Source: Bacteroidales bacterium UBA6408 (GTDB taxonomy: Bacteria; Bacteroidota; Bacteroidia; Bacteroidales; UBA932). From it: a stretch of 5,557 nt of DNA. The DNA lies in NCBI GenBank assembly GCA_002439805.1, contig DJPQ01000062.1:2641-8197 (forward strand), read 5' to 3'. Positions 1 to 2,939 of this stretch are shown piece after piece. Made by a program: the position numbers and the translations under genes. The stretch's first letter is position 1. Every line of letters starts with the position of its first letter. The notes under the pieces are model-generated. The model searched no databases. It had not been told where the DNA came from and saw only the letters and a program-made list of their open reading frames with translations.

Positions 1-1
1 G

Positions 2-48
2 TTGCGAAATGATTGCTTTTTGCAATTGTTTTGCTATCTTTGTCGCAA
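2..48 (+). promoter_or_regulatory. Promoter and candidate operator of the toxin-antitoxin operon
   Basis: A Bacteroidetes-type promoter is visible: TTG at 13-15, a 19-bp spacer, then TATCTTTG at 35-42, an exact match to the TAnnTTTG -7 consensus. Transcription would begin near 48-50, leaving a leader of about 12-15 nt before the ATG at 62. Nested inverted repeats overlap it: TTGCGA (2-7) with TCGCAA (43-48) encloses both promoter elements, ATTGC (12-16) with GCAAT (22-26), and GCAA (22-25) with TTGC (31-34). RelB/DinJ-type antitoxins are known to repress their own promoters through short palindromes, so this is a plausible autoregulatory site. The operator role is inference. Confidence 0.6.
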
Positions 49-61
49 AAATGTAGTTATT

Positions 62-352
62 ATGTCACAGTCAGCAGTAACAATACGGATAGATTCCGAC
101 ATCAAGAATCAGTTTGATAGTCTTTGCGAGGAATTTGGTATGAGCGTGAATACGGCGTTCAACATTTACGTACGCAACGTTGTACGAAACCGTAGGATAC
201 CGTTTCAGATTGAGGCGGCAGGGAAAGACGATGCGGTGGAGAAAGGTCGTCGGGCTTTCAGCCGTATGCGCCAGATGGCTCAGGAGTCGGGCGCGGAAAT
301 GACTCTTGAGGAAATAAATGAGGAGATAAGGCTTGCGAGGGAGGGACGCTGA
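62..352 (+). CDS. RelB/DinJ family type II antitoxin
   Basis: This 96-residue protein is the antitoxin of the pair. It should bind and neutralise the PIN toxin encoded next to it and repress the operon. The N-terminal third is a ribbon-helix-helix DNA-binding region: a strand VTIRID (residues 6-11), a helix about 13-24, then FGMSVNTAFNIYVR (25-38), the turn and second helix typical of DinJ/RelB. RRIPFQIE (44-51) matches the family's conserved RxxPFxI stretch. The C-terminal half (55-96) is charged and helical, as expected for the part that wraps the toxin. The ATG at 62 is chosen because the frame's upstream extension to a TTG at 2 runs through the promoter. The stop overlaps the toxin start by one base (TGATG), indicating translational coupling. 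RelB/DinJ antitoxins more often accompany RelE/YafQ-type toxins, so the PIN partner is a mixed pairing. The family call is firm; the activity is inferred. Confidence 0.92.
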   Translation: MSQSAVTIRIDSDIKNQFDSLCEEFGMSVNTAFNIYVRNVVRNRRIPFQIEAAGKDDAVEKGRRAFSRMRQMAQESGAEMTLEEINEEIRLAREGR

Positions 353-777
353 TGAGACAACTCTACGCCGTGATTGACACAAATGTTCTCGTGTCGGCCC
401 TTTATGCGAAGAATCCTGATTCGGCGACATTTCAAGTCATTGAGAAAATCTTTGCACGGGAAATAATACCTATGTACAATGACGAGATTCTTCAGGAATA
501 TGGTGAGGTTCTTCGCCGTCCGAAGTTTTCGTTTTTGGAAGAAGACATTAAGTCTCTGATAGAGTCAATTACCGATATCGGACAGAACTCGTGGCGAGCA
601 GCTGTTCTGGACAATGTGTCTGACCCTAAGGATGCCGTTTTCTATGAAGTTGCCCTGTCAAGGGATGATTCATATCTCGTGACAGGCAATATAAAACACT
701 TTCCGAAAGTACAGATGGTCGTTACCCCTCGCGAGATTCTTGACCTCCTGTCCAAAACGCTGAAAGAAGCGGAATGA
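352..777 (+). CDS. PIN-domain toxin (putative RNase) of the toxin-antitoxin pair
   Basis: This 141-residue protein fills a whole PIN domain of the kind annotated as 'putative toxin-antitoxin system toxin component, PIN family'. Such toxins are Mg2+-dependent ribonucleases that block growth by cutting RNA until neutralised; the RNA target here is unknown. The fold's signature is visible in order: VIDTNVLVSAL (residues 7-17) with the first metal-binding Asp at D9, an acidic helix start DEILQEYGEVLRRPKF (44-59) with E49 as the likely second acid, DPKDAVFYEVAL (91-102) with D91 and D94, and YLVTGNIKHFP (108-118). This last motif carries TGN rather than the TGD of many PIN proteins, which is usual in this subfamily as I recall it. 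The length fits and the active-site set appears intact, so the toxin is probably functional. Its ATG overlaps the antitoxin stop. The 3' end lies within a 23-bp tandem repeat, so the last residues (about LSKTLKEAE) may derive from the repeat. Confidence 0.92.
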   Translation: MRQLYAVIDTNVLVSALYAKNPDSATFQVIEKIFAREIIPMYNDEILQEYGEVLRRPKFSFLEEDIKSLIESITDIGQNSWRAAVLDNVSDPKDAVFYEVALSRDDSYLVTGNIKHFPKVQMVVTPREILDLLSKTLKEAE

Positions 778-842
778 AAAAGCTGCGGGAAAAGGAATGA
801 AAAAGCTGAAAGAAAGGGGATGAAGAAAAAGATGAGCTCGCT
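751..842 (+). repeat. 23-bp tandem repeat spanning the toxin 3' end
   Basis: Four consecutive 23-bp units can be laid out at 751-773, 774-796, 797-819 and 820-842. Units 2 and 3 agree at 18 of 23 positions and, with the three bases before each, share an identical 15-bp block (GGAATGAAAAAGCTG at 771-785 and 794-808). Unit 1, still inside the toxin gene, agrees with unit 3 at 16 of 23. Unit 4 keeps only the opening ATGAA and an A-rich character. Because 23 is not a multiple of three, each unit shifts the frame, and the toxin stop TGA (775-777) sits at the first boundary. The likely origin is slippage duplication of the gene's end. Any function is open. Confidence 0.75.
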
Positions 843-861
843 TTTTCTTCGCCCTGCTTAG
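774..861 (+). other. Chain of three overlapping micro-ORFs created by the repeat
   Basis: Each repeat boundary carries ATGA, so a stop and a start overlap. The toxin's TGA (775-777) overlaps an ATG at 774 opening MKKLREKE (774-800). Its TGA overlaps an ATG at 797 opening MKKLKERG (797-823). That TGA overlaps an ATG at 820 opening MKKKMSSLFLRPA, ending with TAG at 859-861. Starts are exactly 23 bp apart. The arrangement would permit termination-reinitiation after the toxin, but there is no evidence that the peptides are made. A by-product of the repeat is the simplest reading. Confidence 0.2.
822..850 (+). terminator. Candidate terminator hairpin after the toxin-antitoxin operon
   Basis: GAAGAAAAAG (822-831) and CTTTTTCTTC (841-850) form a perfect 10-bp stem around a 9-nt loop that contains GAGCTC. 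The stem is A/U-rich and the U-tract is within the 3' arm rather than after it, so it is not a classical intrinsic terminator. It does lie 45 nt beyond the toxin stop, between convergent genes. The 3' arm is also needed by the longer hairpin described next, so the two cannot form at once. Confidence 0.4.
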
Positions 862-896
862 ACGCATAAGCGTCGTGCGAAGAACAACGAAGCGAG
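822..896 (-). terminator. Long imperfect hairpin, candidate terminator of the lipoprotein gene
   Basis: Paired arms are CTCGCTT (837-843) with AAGCGAG (890-896), TTCTTCGC (845-852) with GCGAAGAA (877-884), and an inner GACGC (861-865) with GCGTC (870-874) around ATAA. An asymmetric internal loop (one base against five) separates the outer two stems. Read on the - strand, the hairpin is followed six bases later by the T-rich CTTTTTCTTC (831-822), so it has the stem-plus-U-tract form of an intrinsic terminator for the convergent lipoprotein gene, about 60 nt past its stop. The functional role is inferred; the base pairing is seen. Confidence 0.5.
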
Positions 897-909
897 AGCC
901 TTGTGCGAT

Positions 910-953
910 GGTGTGCACGGAGCACCACTTCCCCTTCGAGGGGACGGGAGGGG
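910..953. repeat. Palindrome cluster resembling a REP-type intergenic element
   Basis: Just beyond the lipoprotein stop lie a GTGC (913-916) / GCAC (922-925) hairpin with an ACGGA loop, and TCCCCT (930-935) / AGGGGA (939-944) with a 3-nt loop, followed by a G-rich tail to 953. With the long hairpin at 837-896, about 115 bp of a 181-bp gap is self-complementary. Such dense palindromes between convergent genes are typical of repeated extragenic elements, but copy number cannot be seen in this window, so the REP label is tentative. Confidence 0.4.
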
Positions 954-958
954 TCTAT

Positions 959-2584
959 TTAGAGTCCGGCGCGGCCGAGCTTGACGGGGAATGTCGGAAA
1001 AGTGCTGCGGTCGCCGTAGGTATAGACCGAGCTGCCGCTGACGCCGATGTAAAACATCTGGAGGAAATTCAGGGTGCCTGCGGTCGTGCTGAGCGAGAGC
1101 CCCTTCATCGTCGCGTTGCGGCCTTCGGCGTCGAGTTCGCAGGCGCAGATGTAATAGATGTCGCTGTTGTCGTCCGCAATGCCGTAGAAGCCCTTGCTTG
1201 TGAGGCCCACCAGCATCTTTGTGACCTTGATGGTGCCGCTGTCGGTCGGGAGGTCGTGCTCTCCGTAGTTGTAGGAGGTAATGTAGAGCTTGCCTGTCTC
1301 GTCGTCGATGACTCCGTGCATCGGAGTGTCGGTGACATTGTTCCAGCCCGAGATGAGGAAGGTGAAGTCTTCGCGCTTGTCTTCGGAAATCGTCAGGCTG
1401 TAGCCGTGGCCGGTGTTGTCGGCCGCCTCCCACTTGCCGAGCCACTTGTCATAGACCGCGCTCCAGTCCTTGCCGTCGATACGGAACTTTTCGGAAACTG
1501 CGAAACTGCCGGTGAAATAGCCGTTGCGGTCAATGCCGATGGCGAAGGCGTAGTAGCTCTTGCGGGTGCGCAGGGTGTAGTAGATGCTGCTTGTGCCCGT
1601 AAACACGTACTTGCTCCAGTTTGACGGATATTTCGCGAGGAGATTGGCGACTGAAGCCTTGATGAACGCGCTGATGTCGTTGTTGTAGAGGCTTGTGAGG
1701 TTCTCCTCGGAAATCACGTCTATGAAATAGCGGGTGTTGTCGGTTGAGGTGTTGGTAATCTTGCGGTAGGACTTGTCGGCGCCCTGCGGCTTCACATAGC
1801 CGTCGTAGGTCACCGTCCAGTTCTCGTTCAGAACCGCGTCGGGGGTGAGGCGGAACTCAAGCGTAGCCGGCGTTCCGAAGACAGTGCCGTCGGCGTCGAG
1901 GCCGGAGACAATCGCACGGAGTTTTTTCGATGCCGGAAGATCCCCGAATGTCACGGATTTCTTTCCTGAGCAGAGAACCGATTGGATGTCTTCGAGAGAC
2001 GCGACCTTTGTGCGGAACAGTTCGGCGGCGTCGCTCGTGAGGTCCTCCGTCACGAAGGCGTACCATTCTCCGGAGCCGGACGGCGTGATGCTCACCTCCG
2101 CCGACGACGAGGTCTCGCCGCTGATTTTCATCTCGAACGTCATTGCCTCGTGCTCCGTCCTGAACTCGCAGCTTGCCGGCTTTCCATAGACCGTGCCTTC
2201 CGGGGTGAGCCCGAACACCACATAGACATATTTCGTCGCCGGAGAGAATCCCTCCGCAATCCTTATCCTCTTCGAGCCGCGCTCAAGAGCCCCGGCGAAT
2301 CCTCCCGCAAGCCCGGAGAGCTCGTGCACCTTTCTGTTTATGGCGGCCTGGACCGGCGTGCTGACGTCGTCGTAGGCGAAGCCGTACCAGGTGTTGCTGT
2401 CCTGCCCGTTGTTGGTTATGAGAAAAGTCGCCCCTTCGGACGTCGGGTCAGAAACCTTAACGCTGAACTCCACCCCGGCTTCCGGGCTTTCCGCGCCGGA
2501 TTGCAGGAAATCTTCCGTACATCCAGAAAATAAGGCAGGTACGACGGCAGACAATGTCAGGAACTGTAAGCAGAACTTTCTCAT
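959..2584 (-). CDS. Predicted surface lipoprotein with repeated beta-rich modules, function unknown
   Basis: This 541-residue protein is not one I recognise by function. It begins MRKFCLQFLTLSAVVPALFSGC: basic start, hydrophobic core, and lipobox LFSGC with the acylated cysteine at C22 (Phe at -3 is slightly atypical). C22 is followed by TED, acidic residues at +3 and +4, like the export signals that send Bacteroidetes lipoproteins to the outer face. Two similar modules follow, about residues 39-143 and 149-246. Each has a WYGFAYDD / WYAFVTED motif (66, 174) and ends GLTPEGTVYGKP / GLDADGTVFGTP (125, 228) then EFR. A third, more divergent module (about 255-369) has RYFIDVISEE (285) and IDRNGYFTG (351). 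The C-terminal region (374-541, opening WSAVYDKWLGKW) is different and aromatic-rich. The modules suggest FN3-like beta-sandwiches, by inference. I chose the ATG at 2584 because the signal peptide starts there; the frame's extension to 2665 adds 27 arginine-rich residues and would bury the signal. The gene is divergent from the SusC gene, which could mean glycan or ligand binding at the surface, but that is a guess. Confidence 0.85.
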   Translation of the reverse strand: MRKFCLQFLTLSAVVPALFSGCTEDFLQSGAESPEAGVEFSVKVSDPTSEGATFLITNNGQDSNTWYGFAYDDVSTPVQAAINRKVHELSGLAGGFAGALERGSKRIRIAEGFSPATKYVYVVFGLTPEGTVYGKPASCEFRTEHEAMTFEMKISGETSSSAEVSITPSGSGEWYAFVTEDLTSDAAELFRTKVASLEDIQSVLCSGKKSVTFGDLPASKKLRAIVSGLDADGTVFGTPATLEFRLTPDAVLNENWTVTYDGYVKPQGADKSYRKITNTSTDNTRYFIDVISEENLTSLYNNDISAFIKASVANLLAKYPSNWSKYVFTGTSSIYYTLRTRKSYYAFAIGIDRNGYFTGSFAVSEKFRIDGKDWSAVYDKWLGKWEAADNTGHGYSLTISEDKREDFTFLISGWNNVTDTPMHGVIDDETGKLYITSYNYGEHDLPTDSGTIKVTKMLVGLTSKGFYGIADDNSDIYYICACELDAEGRNATMKGLSLSTTAGTLNFLQMFYIGVSGSSVYTYGDRSTFPTFPVKLGRAGL

Positions 2585-2652
2585 ATCGAATAAGTTGGAT
2601 AAATCGCGTGGATGTATGCTCCGTGGGCGGGCCCGCCTGCGGAATCGACCGG

Positions 2653-2660
2653 CAAATATA
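2653..2660 (-). promoter_or_regulatory. Candidate -7 element for the lipoprotein gene
   Basis: On the - strand, 2660 to 2653 reads TATATTTG, an exact match to the Bacteroidetes TAnnTTTG element, 68 bp before the ATG at 2584. It is the only exact match I found on that strand between the two divergent genes. No convincing TTG lies at the usual distance upstream, so the -33 element is weak or absent. The resulting leader of about 60 nt contains the perfect palindrome GGCGGGCCCGCC (2626-2637), which stands out against AT-rich surroundings. Confidence 0.45.
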
Positions 2661-2839
2661 TGCAAATAATTTTAATAATAATTGTGATGACAGAAATTTT
2701 GCATATTTTGCTTCAATTTTATAGTCAAATCCTTTGAAAAGTGTAAGCTGCGCGGCGGTTTGGGGATGCAAAATTTGTGTCAAAGTGCAATACATATCTG
2801 TCAAATGTGCTTTGGAGTGAAAAAATATTGAAATGATAA

Positions 2840-2870
2840 TTGTAAGTGATGATGATTTTTTGTAATTTCG
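2840..2870 (+). promoter_or_regulatory. Candidate promoter of the SusC-family gene
   Basis: TTG at 2840-2842, a 20-bp spacer, and TAATTTCG at 2863-2870 resemble the Bacteroidetes promoter with one mismatch in the -7 element (C for the third T). Transcription would begin about 2877, giving a leader of roughly 60 nt before the ATG at 2940. I found no exact TAnnTTTG on this strand in the gap. Near misses such as ATAATTTG (2917-2924) lack the leading TA. An activator-dependent promoter would fit the imperfect match. Confidence 0.35.
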
Positions 2871-2939
2871 ACCTCGTTTCCAATGATTCTTGCGTGTTTT
2901 GGATTCGTTAGTAGTAATAATTTGTAATCAAATTTCCCA

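Larger units (their letters stand above)
2585..2939. promoter_or_regulatory. Divergent control region between lipoprotein and SusC genes
   Basis: These 355 bases contain no credible gene and are mostly AT-rich. Besides the two promoter candidates, they hold several repeats: an 11-bp perfect inverted repeat AAATTTTGCAT (2694-2704) / ATGCAAAATTT (2766-2776); TCAAA-tcc-TTTGA (2725-2737); the near-identical direct repeats TGTCAAAGTGC (2778-2788) and TGTCAAATGTGC (2799-2810), 21 bp apart; and CAAA/TTTG (2802-2814). Three copies of GTCAAA, two of them two helical turns apart, suggest a regulator binding site. No regulator gene is in the window, so this remains inference. Confidence 0.45.

Noticed and set aside
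2..61. TTG at position 2 as an earlier start of the antitoxin
   Set aside because: It would add 20 residues rich in Cys and Phe encoded by the promoter and inverted repeats. Family members start just before the VTIRID strand, which the ATG at 62 provides.
71..430. - strand open frame opposite the toxin-antitoxin genes
   Set aside because: Antisense to two well-supported genes, no recognisable motif.
751..842. Short tandem repeats as a CRISPR array
   Set aside because: Units abut directly without spacers, are only 23 bp and diverge from each other; no cas gene is present.
670..928. Two - strand open frames (670-918 and 722-928) across the end of the toxin gene and the hairpin region
   Set aside because: They run through the tandem repeat and hairpins and overlap the toxin gene; the translations are Ser/Phe-rich and reflect the palindromes, not a protein family.
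875..1624. Long + strand open frame opposite the lipoprotein gene, with similar ones at 1845-2189 and 1982-2533
   Set aside because: They are antisense to a gene with a convincing signal peptide and repeated domains. Their translations are Ala/Arg/Val-rich low-complexity products of a GC-rich opposite strand, with no domain signature.
2626..2637. Perfect palindrome GGCGGGCCCGCC in the lipoprotein leader as a riboswitch or terminator
   Set aside because: As RNA it leaves only a 4-bp stem once a loop is allowed, and there is no U-tract or further conserved structure visible. Noted as a sequence curiosity only.
2585..2665. Earlier start of the lipoprotein at 2665
   Set aside because: The added 27 residues are Arg-rich, would precede a complete lipoprotein signal peptide, and extend over the candidate -7 element at 2653-2660.
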